DNA of 64,000 nt. It comes from Vibrio sp. LaRot3 (GTDB lineage: Bacteria; Pseudomonadota; Gammaproteobacteria; Enterobacterales; Vibrionaceae). The DNA lies in the NCBI RefSeq assembly GCF_027587025.1, contig NZ_JAPPTI010000003.1, positions 1-64,000 on the forward strand, read 5' to 3'. A program made the position numbers and the translations under genes. The notes under the pieces are model-generated. The model saw only the letters and a list, made by a program, of their open reading frames with translations. It was not told where the DNA came from and ran no database searches. This document shows positions 21,349 to 30,513 of this stretch, piece after piece. Within the stretch, counting starts at the first letter, position 1; each line of letters starts with the position of its first letter.

Positions 21349-22389
21349 ATGAGGCTTATCGGTATTCTGGCACTATTGTTAGTCGGCTGTGGGCAGCCAG
21401 ACATAGATGTCGTTGTTGGTGGAGAGAGTTTTGCGCCGATTGTTGAGAGAGTGGAGAGCGGTAAAGCCAATAACATTCACTCGCTGATTGTTTGGCAGCA
21501 GGGCGAAAAGGTATTTGAGCTGCATAGACAAGGCGGAGGCATGATCGGGACTCGAACAGCGCCGAGCATCCCTGTCGGGGCGAATGAACGGCATAATCAA
21601 CATTCCATCACCAAATCATTTGTTGCCACGCTGATCTTTATCGCTATTGACGAAGGCAAGTTAGAGAGCCTCGATGTGCCTATTTTTAGTTTGTTCCCGG
21701 AGTATCAAGCCGATGATAGAGATCAGAAACTGCAAATAACCATTCGTGACGTCATGAACATGTCGACAGGGTATGCATTAGATGAGCTTGCGACCTCTTA
21801 TGCGTCAGGCTCTGGTAACCCATTTATGTATCACTACTACGCAAAAGATTTAACCGCTCAGTTCCTTGAAGCCAAGCTCGCCTTTAAACCTGGAACTCGA
21901 TTTGCCTACAGTGGTTTATCGACGGTTGGGCTCTCTAAAGTGATTGAGCAGCTTTATCAACAGCCGTTTACTAAAGTCATGCAGCGTAAGATCTTTGAGC
22001 CGTTAGGTATCGAGAATTATCAATGGGAAACGAATCAGGGTAGTGGGGAAGCTGGAGCAGATTGGGGCTTAAGGTTAACACCAGAGGATATGGGTAAGTT
22101 TGGCGAGCTGTGGCTGAATAAAGGGGAATTCCGAGGAAGGAGGTTGCTTAGTGAGCAATGGTTTAGGCAATTACAACAGAGTAAGTTCTACAGTTATACC
22201 TTTGGCTATGGTTTGCATTTTTGGCAAGTACCGTTAGTCGATGGCGCTGTATCAGCCGTTGGGATAGGTGAGCAATACATCATGATGCTGCCATCTAAAA
22301 AAGCGGTCATAGTGGCTACAGGGGGCAATTACGACATGCCTCAGAGCCCAACCTATACCACGATAGTTGAGTTAACCAAGTTATTGTAA
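21349..22389 (+). CDS. Serine hydrolase lipoprotein, class C beta-lactamase-like
   Basis: The 346-residue protein has the fold of class C beta-lactamases, penicillin-binding proteins and related esterases. A lipoprotein signal is clear: MRLIGILALLLVGC, with the lipidated cysteine at residue 14. The catalytic S-x-x-K motif is SITK at 86-89. A tyrosine motif, YSG, lies about 100 residues later where Y-x-N/S is expected. I chose the ATG at 21349, which has GGAGGG ten bases upstream. The in-frame ORF extends another 38 codons but lacks a signal there. Substrate is unknown; peptidase, esterase or beta-lactamase activity cannot be told apart. It looks like an accessory gene between plsC and the tRNA array. 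Confidence 0.8.
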   Translation: MRLIGILALLLVGCGQPDIDVVVGGESFAPIVERVESGKANNIHSLIVWQQGEKVFELHRQGGGMIGTRTAPSIPVGANERHNQHSITKSFVATLIFIAIDEGKLESLDVPIFSLFPEYQADDRDQKLQITIRDVMNMSTGYALDELATSYASGSGNPFMYHYYAKDLTAQFLEAKLAFKPGTRFAYSGLSTVGLSKVIEQLYQQPFTKVMQRKIFEPLGIENYQWETNQGSGEAGADWGLRLTPEDMGKFGELWLNKGEFRGRRLLSEQWFRQLQQSKFYSYTFGYGLHFWQVPLVDGAVSAVGIGEQYIMMLPSKKAVIVATGGNYDMPQSPTYTTIVELTKLL

Positions 22390-22410
22390 TTTGATTGAAT
22401 GTTAGAAACG

Positions 22411-22441
22411 AAAAAAGCCAAATCTTTCGATTTGGCTTTTT
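22411..22441 (-). terminator. Terminator of tRNA array A
   Basis: A 12-bp stem (AAAAGCCAAATC with GATTTGGCTTTT) carries a TTTC loop and has T runs on both strands. It can end the leftward tRNA transcript and also the rightward hydrolase transcript. It is nearly identical to the terminator of array B. Confidence 0.85.
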
Positions 22442-22448
22442 CTTAATA

Positions 22449-22524
22449 TGGCTCCCCCTGCGGGACTCGAACCTGCGACATACGGATTAACAGTCCGCCG
22501 TTCTACCAACTGAACTAAGGGGGA
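22449..22524 (-). tRNA. tRNA-Asn(GUU), array A
   Basis: A 76-base cloverleaf with encoded CCA. The anticodon loop CTGTTAA gives GUU. It is the last gene of the leftward array A (Phe-Thr-Asn-Thr-Asn). Confidence 0.97.
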
Positions 22525-22529
22525 AAAGA

Positions 22530-22605
<76 letters not shown>

Positions 22606-22644
22606 GCCGTTTTAATTAACCAGTTTAGACTAGCTAATTGAAAG

Positions 22645-22720
22645 TGGCTCCCCCTGCGGGACTCGAACCTGCGACATACGGATTAACAGTCCGCCGTTCT
22701 ACCAACTGAACTAAGGGGGA
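22645..22720 (-). tRNA. tRNA-Asn(GUU), array A, second copy
   Basis: Identical to the copy at 22449-22524. The Thr-Asn pair is thus tandemly repeated in this array. Confidence 0.97.
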
Positions 22721-22760
22721 ATTATCTTTTCTTGTATAAAGACCGTTCTTAAAGAAAGAA

Positions 22761-22836
<76 letters not shown>

Positions 22837-22890
22837 GTTCTTTATACTATTACTCGTGATGTCTTAACAGCACCAGCAATTAATAAATTG

Positions 22891-22966
22891 TGGTGCCCGG
22901 AGGCGGAATCGAACCACCGACACGAGGATTTTCAATCCTCTGCTCTACCGACTGAGCTATCCGGGC
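22891..22966 (-). tRNA. tRNA-Phe(GAA), array A, first gene
   Basis: A 76-base cloverleaf with encoded CCA. The anticodon loop TTGAAAA gives GAA, and the acceptor stem is GCCCGGA/TCCGGGC. It is the promoter-proximal gene of array A. Confidence 0.97.
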
Positions 22967-22976
22967 GACGAGGTGT

Positions 22977-23005
22977 ATTAAACGGTTTTTCGCTTTTGAG
23001 GTCAA
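22977..23005 (-). promoter_or_regulatory. Promoter of tRNA array A
   Basis: On the minus strand a -35 TTGACC (23005-23000) and a -10 TTTAAT (22982-22977) are separated by 17 bases. The -10 lies ten bases before the first tRNA. The same arrangement precedes array B. Confidence 0.75.
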
Positions 23006-23141
23006 CATTAAATTGCAAAAAAAATATCGTTTGTTGCTTTTCTATACTTAATGGGCTGTTTTTGCTCATTAAGGCGTATTGGAGCGTGAATAATAGGCAA
23101 GGAGAGGTAGGTAAATGATAGGGTTTATCAGTAAAGAAAAT

Positions 23142-23170
23142 AAAAAAAGCACGCTTTAAAGCGTGCTTTT
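23142..23170 (-). terminator. Terminator after the chemoreceptor gene
   Basis: A perfect palindrome spans 23145-23170 (arms with GCACGC/GCGTGC). It is followed on the minus strand by seven Ts. Confidence 0.9.
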
Positions 23171-23187
23171 GTTGTTTAAGGATTAAA

Positions 23188-24813
23188 TTATTGTCTAACC
23201 GTAAACTTGCTTACCCAGTTTTCGAGTTCATTCGCTAGCTGAGCAAGACTTTGAGTACTGTTATGACTTTCTGTAACAACACTGCTTAGCTGCGTGCCGC
23301 TCTCTTCAATCATGTTGATACGCTTAGAAATATCATCACCCACTTGGGTTTGCTCTGCTGCTGCAGTCGCAATTTGATGACTCATTTCTGTAATAGATTC
23401 TAAAGCCACTACGATTTGTTGAAGCGCTTCAGAGGCATTTTGCGATTCTTCCACCGTGCTTTGACTCGTTTCCGCACAGATTTCCATGGTTTGAATGGCG
23501 TTACGTGAGCCTTCTTGCAGGTTGGTGATCATCTGTTGAATTTCTTTGGTGCTTGATTGAGTTCGACCCGCTAGGTTACGAACCTCATCTGCTACCACTG
23601 CGAAACCACGACCTTGTTCACCTGCACGTGCTGCTTCAATTGCCGCGTTCAGTGCCAGAAGGTTAGTTTGCTCAGCAATATCACCGATAACATCAAGCAC
23701 TTTAACGATGTTGTTTACGTCGTTATCGAGATCTGCCACCGCTTGGCTTGCTGTACCTAATTGACCCGCTAAACCTTGGATGTTGTCTACTGTGTTATGA
23801 ATCAGCTGCTGAGTATGTTGGCTTTGCTTGTCAGCTTCTTCGGTATTACGCGCAGTATCGCTAGCTGAATCCGCTACGTTGTTCGCAGAAGAGGCCATTT
23901 CAGTCATCGCAGTTGCAATCATTTCAGTGGATTGTTGCTGCGTGCCTGTTAGGTGCGAGATGCTCGCAGCGCGCTCTTCCACATGAGAAAGTTCACTACG
24001 CAAAGCGACCATTGAACCATCTAAGTTTTTCACTAGCTGTGCAAGCGACAGACTCATGTTCTGTACGGCTTCGTAAATGCTACCTTTAGGAGCTTTGTGT
24101 TCGAATGATGCTTGAATATCGCCATTAGCCACTGCTTGCACTGCTTTGCGAACAGCTTGAGGCTCACCGCCAAGTAGGGCTAGCATCTTGCGAATAGAGA
24201 TAATTAGAGATGCAAGAATGGCTGCTGCAATAACTAGACATAGAGCAAGCTGCCACTGAGCGGTTGACCAAAAGCGAGCATTTACTTCATCGAAGCCGAT
24301 ACCCGTGCCTACGACCCAACCCCAATGCGGTGTTTTTTGCGCGATAGATAGTTTTTGGTCGATAGAGCCATCAGGGTATGCTGAGCTCCAACGGTATTCT
24401 GCAATGCCACTTGGTGTTTTTGAAATTGCGTTAAGTAAGATTTCGCCAACGCTATTGCCATTACCGTCTTTAAAGTCATGGAAGCTGGTGCCATGCAGTT
24501 GAGGATCAAGTGGAGCCGCAACGAAAATCATATTTTCATCGGCAACATAAACATACTCGCCTTGCTTGTAAATGTTGCTGCGCATCAAGCGAGTTGCCAA
24601 CGCTTTTGCTTCGTCTTCTTCGAGCGTGCCTTCTACTGCCATCTTTTCAACTTCAGTCAGAATGCTGTATGCACTTTTGAAGAGTTCAGTTACACGAGCT
24701 TTGTTATCAAGGTCGCTGGCTACGCGAAGTGTCCATAGGCCTGTTGCTGTCAGAGCTAAAAGGGCTACCAAAATGATGGCTGACAGAATATAGGCTTGAG
24801 TTTTTAATTTCAT
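23188..24813 (-). CDS. Methyl-accepting chemotaxis protein with periplasmic Cache domain
   Basis: A 541-residue transmembrane chemoreceptor. The first membrane segment is at about 8-28. A periplasmic single-Cache-type sensor spans about 35-185, with [22 protein letters not shown] and a W-G-W-V-V-G-T-G end. The second membrane segment is at about 187-207, followed by a HAMP-like linker and the signalling hairpin. The hairpin tip near 385-420 has the near-invariant [19 protein letters not shown] sequence that binds CheA/CheW. There is no C-terminal CheR-binding pentapeptide. The ligand is unknown; such domains often sense small carboxylates. It is the only protein gene between the two tRNA arrays. 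Confidence 0.92.
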   Translation of the reverse strand: MKLKTQAYILSAIILVALLALTATGLWTLRVASDLDNKARVTELFKSAYSILTEVEKMAVEGTLEEDEAKALATRLMRSNIYKQGEYVYVADENMIFVAAPLDPQLHGTSFHDFKDGNGNSVGEILLNAISKTPSGIAEYRWSSAYPDGSIDQKLSIAQKTPHWGWVVGTGIGFDEVNARFWSTAQWQLALCLVIAAAILASLIISIRKMLALLGGEPQAVRKAVQAVANGDIQASFEHKAPKGSIYEAVQNMSLSLAQLVKNLDGSMVALRSELSHVEERAASISHLTGTQQQSTEMIATAMTEMASSANNVADSASDTARNTEEADKQSQHTQQLIHNTVDNIQGLAGQLGTASQAVADLDNDVNNIVKVLDVIGDIAEQTNLLALNAAIEAARAGEQGRGFAVVADEVRNLAGRTQSSTKEIQQMITNLQEGSRNAIQTMEICAETSQSTVEESQNASEALQQIVVALESITEMSHQIATAAAEQTQVGDDISKRINMIEESGTQLSSVVTESHNSTQSLAQLANELENWVSKFTVRQ

Positions 24814-25382
24814 ATACCCTCACGATTTTGCTTACTAGGTAAGGACTCATATTGGCAGAAGCATCCACTTCATCTGCTTGAGTCACTTTCTCTGAGTTAT
24901 TTATTACACAATTATTACGTTAGGACTGAATTCGGCATAGTCGCATTCAGTCAAAGTATGACCTGGATTAAATTTTTGCTGCGAAATAATTGGCGAAAAC
25001 GATTTCTTATCATTTGCTGCTCTAGGGTTAATTTCAAATATGAGAACTGCGTATAGAATAAAGCGCCGCTATTGCTTGGGTTTTTGTGCTAATTGCGAAT
25101 TATCTTCTATGAAACTGAATCGTTGTTTTTATTAGTAGATAAGTAACAATGTAAGTGAGTTGGTGGGGTGGTTATTGGATGGGTATCACATAACTAAGGT
25201 TTGCGTGACTAAACTTTGTTCATGTTGGTTTTTGGAGAGAAATAAGCGCAATTTGCTTTGTTTGAGGTAATTAGCGGGCAAGGAGATTAGAGGGCTCAAA
25301 TCTTTACAGCAATAAGCAATGTAGCGGGGATGCTTGGTTGGAAGTGTATATTTGGAAGTTGATAGTTATGACTGCAGATACG
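24814..25382. other. Noncoding interval between chemoreceptor gene and tRNA array B
   Basis: About 570 AT-rich bases contain no credible gene on either strand. The part next to 24813 must hold the chemoreceptor promoter, but I see no sigma-28 consensus there and no c-di-GMP riboswitch. An open frame that enters the tRNA-Asn gene at 25421 is spurious. Confidence 0.5.
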
Positions 25383-25413
25383 AAAAAGGCCAAATCTTTC
25401 GATTTGGCCTTTC
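25383..25413 (-). terminator. Terminator of tRNA array B
   Basis: A 12-bp stem AAAGGCCAAATC/GATTTGGCCTTT has the same TTTC loop as the array A terminator, from which it differs by one base pair. A run of Ts follows on the minus strand. Confidence 0.85.
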
Positions 25414-25420
25414 TCTAATA

Positions 25421-25496
25421 TGGCTCCCCCTGCGGGACTCGAACCTGCGACATACGGATTAACAGTCCGCCGTTCTACCAACTGAACTAAGGGGGA
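25421..25496 (-). tRNA. tRNA-Asn(GUU), array B
   Basis: A 76-base cloverleaf with CCA and anticodon GUU, identical to the array A copies. It is the last gene of array B (Phe-Thr-Phe variant-Asn). Confidence 0.97.
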
Positions 25497-25534
25497 ATTA
25501 TTTGTGTCATCTCATTGAGATAAGCACCAAATAA

Positions 25535-25610
25535 TGGTGCCTCGAGGCGGAATCGAACCACCGACACGAGGATTTTCAATCCTCTGCTCTACCGACTGAG
25601 CTATCGAGGC
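25535..25610 (-). tRNA. tRNA-Phe(GAA) with altered acceptor stem, array B
   Basis: A 76-base cloverleaf with CCA and anticodon GAA. The body equals the other tRNA-Phe genes, but the acceptor stem is GCCTCGA/TCGAGGC instead of GCCCGGA/TCCGGGC. Two base pairs (4-69 and 5-68) changed with full compensation, so it should still fold. Confidence 0.95.
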
Positions 25611-25617
25611 AAAAGAA

Positions 25618-25693
<76 letters not shown>

Positions 25694-25748
25694 ACACTAT
25701 ATTCTTTGTGCAAATTGCTGATGTTAAGCACCAACAATTATCAAATTG

Positions 25749-25824
25749 TGGTGCCCGGAGGCGGAATCGAACCACCGACACGAGGATTTTCAATCCTCTG
25801 CTCTACCGACTGAGCTATCCGGGC
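25749..25824 (-). tRNA. tRNA-Phe(GAA), array B, first gene
   Basis: Identical to the array A tRNA-Phe at 22891-22966. The flanking bases are also similar, supporting descent of both arrays from one. Confidence 0.97.
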
Positions 25825-25835
25825 GACGGAGCGCT

Positions 25836-25864
25836 ATTAAACGGATTTTCCGCCCCCCCGTCAA
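25836..25864 (-). promoter_or_regulatory. Promoter of tRNA array B
   Basis: On the minus strand a -35 TTGACG (25864-25859) and a -10 TTTAAT (25841-25836) are 17 bases apart. The spacer contains seven consecutive Gs on that strand. A GC-rich discriminator-like stretch follows the -10. Confidence 0.75.
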
Positions 25865-25927
25865 CTGCTTTTTTTAAATAATTTCAAAAAAGTGTGTGTT
25901 TGCTTGGTTTTTATCCAAAACTTAGGG

Positions 25928-27064
25928 TTAAGTTTTACCAGCGTTAAAATCCTTTTTGAATTTTGTAACTTTTTCTAGATATCTGCGTGCTTCTGCATTG
26001 GGGTGTTTTTTGGTTAACGCCCAATAAACTTGATTGGGTTGCAGAGAATTTAGATCTTTCATCGCCCGTTTACGGTCTTTGCGATCGAAGGTGTTCAATA
26101 CGCCGCCTGTTCCGCCGTTATACGCTGAGATCATGCTGTATTCTAATGACAGTGGATGATTCACATCTTTGAGATAACGGTTTTTCAGTATGTAGAAATA
26201 CGCGGTACCAGTATCGATATTGTTTTCCGGGTTAAACAAATATTCAGGGCTAGGTTGACCTGAGCGCTTTTTAACTAGCTTGAAAACATCTTTGCCTGCG
26301 GTTTTGGGTACAACTTGCATTAAACCATAGGCGTTAGCCCAGCTCACCGCGTAAGGGTTAAAACTGCTTTCGGTTTTGATGATGGCATAAATCAAATCTT
26401 CAGGGATGTCGTATTTGCGTGAGGCTCGGCGAACGATGTCTGAATATTTGTAACTGCGGATTTCCACTTGGTTTTCTACCATTGGGATTTCTACGTAATA
26501 CGCTTTTTTGAAATCGACATCTTTCACTTTTAAGTGGTTAGCGATGAGGTAGTCGGCAAAACGGTTCGCGCGCCAAGACCACTGAATCGCTTTATGATCT
26601 TGGTCGACGACCTGCTGGTAAAGAAATGGGCGGCCTTCAAGTTTGATGCTTTTGGATGAAAAAAGGTCGACGTTCGCCGGATCATCCGGAGTGAGCAGCG
26701 TGGTCACAATCGCGTTTTTTAAATGGGCTTTCGGTTCGGTAGGCGATACCGTCTCGACAATAATCGTGCCTTTGGAGAAGTTTACTTCAGAGCGACTCAA
26801 GTAATTGTCTATGTATTTCACATAGTTACTCTTGCCCGCTACTTTAATCTCATTTCGCCCCCAACGTTTTTGAATGTTGCCGTTAAAACTGCTGATTAGG
26901 GCATCGAGTGCGGCGGTGTCTTTTTGAAATTGTCCTGGAAGCTGGGCAAGGTTTTTGGCGAAACGATTGGTAGGCTCGTAGTCGACTTCATAAATACTTT
27001 CGATGAATTCACGGCTGCAACCGACTAACAGCAAGGCTGTTAAACAAAACGCGAGTTTTTTCAT
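25928..27064 (-). CDS. mltC: Membrane-bound lytic murein transglycosylase C
   Basis: An outer-membrane lipoprotein of 378 residues that cleaves peptidoglycan glycan strands to 1,6-anhydro products. The signal MKKLAFCLTALLLVGC places the lipidated cysteine at residue 16. An MltC-specific N-terminal domain is followed by an SLT domain with the catalytic glutamate Glu232 in KTESSFNP. The SLT motifs AYGLMQVVP and SAYNGG come next. It lies downstream of mutY and yggX, the same order as in enterobacteria, but a hairpin separates it from yggX. Confidence 0.95.
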   Translation of the reverse strand: MKKLAFCLTALLLVGCSREFIESIYEVDYEPTNRFAKNLAQLPGQFQKDTAALDALISSFNGNIQKRWGRNEIKVAGKSNYVKYIDNYLSRSEVNFSKGTIIVETVSPTEPKAHLKNAIVTTLLTPDDPANVDLFSSKSIKLEGRPFLYQQVVDQDHKAIQWSWRANRFADYLIANHLKVKDVDFKKAYYVEIPMVENQVEIRSYKYSDIVRRASRKYDIPEDLIYAIIKTESSFNPYAVSWANAYGLMQVVPKTAGKDVFKLVKKRSGQPSPEYLFNPENNIDTGTAYFYILKNRYLKDVNHPLSLEYSMISAYNGGTGGVLNTFDRKDRKRAMKDLNSLQPNQVYWALTKKHPNAEARRYLEKVTKFKKDFNAGKT

Positions 27065-27080
27065 GGGCGTCCTAACTGCA

Positions 27081-27111
27081 AAAATGGCACTGTATTCAAT
27101 GCAGTGCCATT
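27081..27111 (-). terminator. Terminator between yggX and mltC
   Basis: A 10-bp stem AATGGCACTG/CAGTGCCATT is followed by TTTTT on the minus strand. It should end the mutY-yggX transcript, possibly with read-through into mltC. Confidence 0.75.
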
Positions 27112-27121
27112 CTAATTCGAC

Positions 27122-27394
27122 TTATTCACTTGGTGGTGTGTAGCCTTCGATGTGTACGTCTTTACCTTCAAATAAGAAGTTAACCATTTCCGTTTCCAGT
27201 AGCTTACGGTGTTCTGGATCCATCATGTTTAACTGTTTCTCGTTGATCAGCATGGTTTGCTTGTGTTGCCACTGCGCCCATGCTTCCTTTGAAATGTTGT
27301 CGAAAATACGTTTGCCTAGATCGCCAGGGTAAAGTTGAAAGTCTAAACCTTCAGCGTCTTTCTGTAGTCGAGCACAAAATACAGTGCGGCTCAT
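27122..27394 (-). CDS. yggX: Probable Fe(2+)-trafficking protein YggX
   Basis: A 90-residue cytosolic protein of the YggX family, implicated in iron handling and protection of Fe-S clusters from oxidation. The N-terminus [18 protein letters not shown] with Cys7 is diagnostic, and the length is standard. It sits downstream of mutY, whose product holds a 4Fe-4S cluster. This is a conserved pairing. Confidence 0.95.
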   Translation of the reverse strand: MSRTVFCARLQKDAEGLDFQLYPGDLGKRIFDNISKEAWAQWQHKQTMLINEKQLNMMDPEHRKLLETEMVNFLFEGKDVHIEGYTPPSE

Positions 27395-27453
27395 AATGGT
27401 TTCCTTTTATTGATACCAAGCTAGATGGTTACGTTGATACATCTAGGGTATGA

Positions 27454-28506
27454 CTAATGAAGTTCATACGGCAAGCTTTCCAGTAACTGTTTTACTGGTG
27501 CGGCTAAGCCGACTTCTTCAGGTTGAGATAAGTTATACCAAAGACCTTTGTCAGCTTCCATGACCACATCCGGCTGCTTTGACATGTTCACCAAAATTGG
27601 CGTGATATCGAGGTGATAATGGCTAAAAGTATGGCGAAAAGCGATCAATTGTCTTTGGTCGATAATGTCTTTATCTGGAATAGAGCGGCGCTCTAGTTCT
27701 TGATGTATGGCATCACTGCTACTCTCAGGGAAGCAGAATAATCCGCCCCATATTCCCGATTGTGGGCGCTGCTCTAACCATACTTGGCCGTCACAGTGCA
27801 GCATGACAAACCATGTTTTTTTTACTGGTTTCTCTTTCTTAGGCTTCTTGCCGGGGTAATCGAGTGGGTTACCCTGCTTTTGCGCGACACAAAACGACTC
27901 TACCGGGCATAGCGTGCACTTCGGTTTACTGCGAGTACACACCATGGCGCCCATATCCATCATGGCTTGGTTGTATTTATCGGTATCGCGGCTTGGTGTG
28001 TTTTCTTCCGCGTAGTGCCAAAGTTGGTTTTCGACCTTTTTTTGTCCCGGCCAACCGTCTACTGCAAAGCTACGCGCTAATGTACGTTTTACGTTGCCAT
28101 CAAGAATGGCATGAGGTTGTTTGTAAACCGATGAAAGCACAGCGGCAGCGGTAGAACGGCCTATACCGGGTAGGGCATTGAGCTGTTCGATATTCGTGGG
28201 AAACTCGCCATTGTATTCTTGAGCGACAATTTTAGCGGCTTTGTGTAGGTTACGTGCTCTTGCGTAGTAGCCAAGCCCGGTCCATAGGTGTAACACTTCA
28301 TCCTGCTCTGCATTAGCAAGATCAATTACGCTTGGGAATCGCTCCAGAAAGCGCTGATAATACGGGATCACGGTAGCAACTTGGGTTTGTTGTAGCATGA
28401 TCTCTGACAGCCATACACTGTAGGCGGTTTTGTCTTGTTGCCAAGGTAGGTTCTTTCTACCGTAAGCGTCATACCAAGTTAAAATGGCTTGGGCAAAAGG
28501 GGTCAC
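27454..28506 (-). CDS. mutY: A/G-specific adenine glycosylase MutY
   Basis: MutY removes adenine mispaired with 8-oxoguanine. The 350 residues show the catalytic Glu35 ([10 protein letters not shown]), the helix-hairpin-helix with [11 protein letters not shown] (about 112-122), and the catalytic Asp136 in LDGNVKR. The 4Fe-4S ligands are Cys190, Cys197, Cys200 and Cys206. A C-terminal MutT-like domain (about 230-350) recognises 8-oxoG. Translation begins at GTG. It is divergent from trmB and followed by yggX and mltC. Confidence 0.96.
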   Translation of the reverse strand: MTPFAQAILTWYDAYGRKNLPWQQDKTAYSVWLSEIMLQQTQVATVIPYYQRFLERFPSVIDLANAEQDEVLHLWTGLGYYARARNLHKAAKIVAQEYNGEFPTNIEQLNALPGIGRSTAAAVLSSVYKQPHAILDGNVKRTLARSFAVDGWPGQKKVENQLWHYAEENTPSRDTDKYNQAMMDMGAMVCTRSKPKCTLCPVESFCVAQKQGNPLDYPGKKPKKEKPVKKTWFVMLHCDGQVWLEQRPQSGIWGGLFCFPESSSDAIHQELERRSIPDKDIIDQRQLIAFRHTFSHYHLDITPILVNMSKQPDVVMEADKGLWYNLSQPEEVGLAAPVKQLLESLPYELH

Positions 28507-28679
28507 GACGAGCTCGATATAGTTTAATTGTATTAATGGGCTAAAATTGCACCATAGAATTGCGGTTCAGTACAACCTATAAAGTGTACGGTTTTAGCGA
28601 TAAAAACTTGCACCCTTGGCAATTCTTTGGATAATCACAATCCCTTTGAGTCGAGACCAATTTTTAAACAGGCAAAATC

Positions 28680-29399
28680 ATGAGTGAAGTGACCACAAAC
28701 GAATACAATGAAGACGGCAAACTGATTCGCAAAGTACGCAGCTTTGTGCGTCGTGAAGGTCGTCTAACCAAAGGTCAAGAAAACGCGATGAAAGAGTGTT
28801 GGCCGACAATGGGTATTGATTACCAAGAAAAGCTTCTGGATTGGAAAGAAGTATTTGGTAACGATAACCCAGTTGTTTTAGAGATTGGTTTCGGTATGGG
28901 CGCATCTTTGGTTGAAATGGCAAAGAACGCACCTGAGAAAAACTTCATCGGTATTGAAGTTCATAGCCCAGGTGTTGGTGCTTGTTTGTCAGATGCTCGT
29001 GATGCAGGTGTGACTAACCTACGTGTTATGTGCCACGATGCGGTAGAAGTGTTTGCTAACATGATTCCTGATAGCAGCCTTGCAACGCTACAACTGTTCT
29101 TCCCAGACCCATGGCACAAGAAGCGCCACCACAAGCGCCGTATTGTTCAGCTTGATTTCGCTGAAATGGTTCGTCAAAAGCTTCAAGTGGAAGATGGTAT
29201 CTTCCACATGGCGACTGACTGGGAAAACTATGCCGAGCATATGATTGAAGTCATGACTGCAGCACCAGGCTTTGCCAACATTGCAGAAGAGGGTGACTAC
29301 GTGCCTCGCCCTGAAGAGCGTCCATTAACTAAGTTTGAAGCGCGTGGCCACCGACTAGGCCATGGCGTGTGGGATATTAAGTTCAAGCGCATCGCTTAA
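28680..29399 (+). CDS. trmB: tRNA (guanine-N7-)-methyltransferase
   Basis: TrmB methylates G46 in the tRNA variable loop using SAM. The 239-residue protein has the SAM-binding motif [17 protein letters not shown] near residue 65. The catalytic [15 protein letters not shown] region is near residue 140, where the basic stretch contacts tRNA. The length is typical. It is divergent from mutY, sharing a 173-base upstream region, and a terminator follows. Confidence 0.96.
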   Translation: MSEVTTNEYNEDGKLIRKVRSFVRREGRLTKGQENAMKECWPTMGIDYQEKLLDWKEVFGNDNPVVLEIGFGMGASLVEMAKNAPEKNFIGIEVHSPGVGACLSDARDAGVTNLRVMCHDAVEVFANMIPDSSLATLQLFFPDPWHKKRHHKRRIVQLDFAEMVRQKLQVEDGIFHMATDWENYAEHMIEVMTAAPGFANIAEEGDYVPRPEERPLTKFEARGHRLGHGVWDIKFKRIA

Positions 29400-29438
29400 T
29401 CTCACGGTTTTAAGGGAAAACCCCTTTTATAATTGATT

Positions 29439-29468
29439 AAAAGCCAACATGAAAATGTTGGCTTTTTG
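29439..29468 (+). terminator. Terminator after trmB
   Basis: A 12-bp stem AAAAGCCAACAT/ATGTTGGCTTTT with a GAAA tetraloop and a terminal T run. Confidence 0.9.
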
Positions 29469-29521
29469 CCCCCTAAAGCACGCCGTTTTAGGCAAAGACA
29501 ATAATAATCGATAGGTCACAC

Positions 29522-30442
29522 ATGAAACCAACACAAGCAATCTTGGCTGATATCTTACAAGAAGTTCGCCCTTTGATTGGTCAGGGTAAAGTCGCTGACT
29601 ATATTCCTGCGCTGGCAAAAGTGTCGAATCAAAAACTGGCTATCGCAGTGTATACCAATCAAGGTGAAGTGATTAAAGCGGGTGATGCGGAAGAAGGTTT
29701 CTCGATTCAATCTATCTCGAAGGCGCTAAGTCTGACATTAGCGATGTCTTTGTATAAACCGGAAGAAATTTGGTCGCGTGTGGGTAAAGAGCCATCAGGA
29801 CAAGCGTTTAACTCGATGATTCAGCTTGAGATGGAGCAGGGTATCCCGCGTAATCCGTTTATCAATGCTGGTGCTATTGTTGTGGCTGATTTGCTGCATA
29901 GCCGCCTCTCTGCGCCTAGACAGCGTTTATTAGAGTTTGTACGTCAGTTGTCGGGTGATACCCATATTACCTATGACAAAGTCGTTGCGGCATCTGAAAT
30001 GCTGCATAGCGATCGCAATGCCGCGATAGCATATCTGATGCGTTCATTCGGTAATTTTTCGAATGAAGTGATTCCGGTGTTGAATAACTACTTCCACGCG
30101 TGTGCACTCAAGATGAGCTGCGTTGATTTAGCTAAAACATTTAGCTATTTGGCAAATAAAGGGGTATCGGTTCAAACCGGTAAACAGATCATTACTGCGA
30201 CTCAAACTAAGCAGTTAAATGCTCTATTGGCTACCTGCGGTTTGTATGATGGTGCGGGTGAGTTTGCATATCGAGTGGGCATGCCGGGTAAATCTGGTGT
30301 CGGTGGCGGTATTATCGCCGTTGTACCGGGGGAAATGACGATTGCAGTTTGGTCTCCGGAGTTAGACCCATCAGGTAACTCGCTAGCGGGCACGAAAGCG
30401 TTAGAGCTGCTTTCAGAACGTATTGGCCGGTCGATATTTTAG
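29522..30442 (+). CDS. glsB: Glutaminase
   Basis: A 306-residue serine-dependent glutaminase that hydrolyses L-glutamine to glutamate and ammonia, structurally related to serine beta-lactamases. The catalytic Ser64 and Lys67 lie in [10 protein letters not shown] (E. coli equivalents Ser66/Lys69). The oxyanion and binding segments PFINAGAI and GVGGGI are conserved. It is a single-domain bacterial form without ankyrin or STAS extensions. The symbol follows the E. coli YneH-type enzyme; glsA is also used. Confidence 0.93.
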   Translation: MKPTQAILADILQEVRPLIGQGKVADYIPALAKVSNQKLAIAVYTNQGEVIKAGDAEEGFSIQSISKALSLTLAMSLYKPEEIWSRVGKEPSGQAFNSMIQLEMEQGIPRNPFINAGAIVVADLLHSRLSAPRQRLLEFVRQLSGDTHITYDKVVAASEMLHSDRNAAIAYLMRSFGNFSNEVIPVLNNYFHACALKMSCVDLAKTFSYLANKGVSVQTGKQIITATQTKQLNALLATCGLYDGAGEFAYRVGMPGKSGVGGGIIAVVPGEMTIAVWSPELDPSGNSLAGTKALELLSERIGRSIF

Positions 30443-30457
30443 TGTCTCACTTTGTTA

Positions 30458-30486
30458 GAAGTCGCAGCGCTATTTACTGCGACTTC
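30458..30486. terminator. Hairpin between convergent glsB and hemW
   Basis: A 10-bp perfect stem GAAGTCGCAG/CTGCGACTTC has a 9-base loop. There is no clear T run on either side, so termination here is plausible but weaker than elsewhere in the window. Confidence 0.5.
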
Positions 30487-30513
30487 ACGCTTACTACAAT
30501 TTCTAAAAGTCAG

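Noticed and set aside
22888..23118. 76-codon open frame over tRNA-Phe
   Set aside because: Its N-terminal part is a translated tRNA gene; a common false gene at this place.
24814..25382. c-di-GMP (GEMM) riboswitch or sigma-28 promoter before the chemoreceptor gene
   Set aside because: Neither the GEMM core nor a TAAA-N15-GCCGATAA element can be found on the minus strand.
25296..25481. 61-codon open frame running into tRNA-Asn
   Set aside because: Begins inside a tRNA gene on the same strand, no domain or ribosome site.
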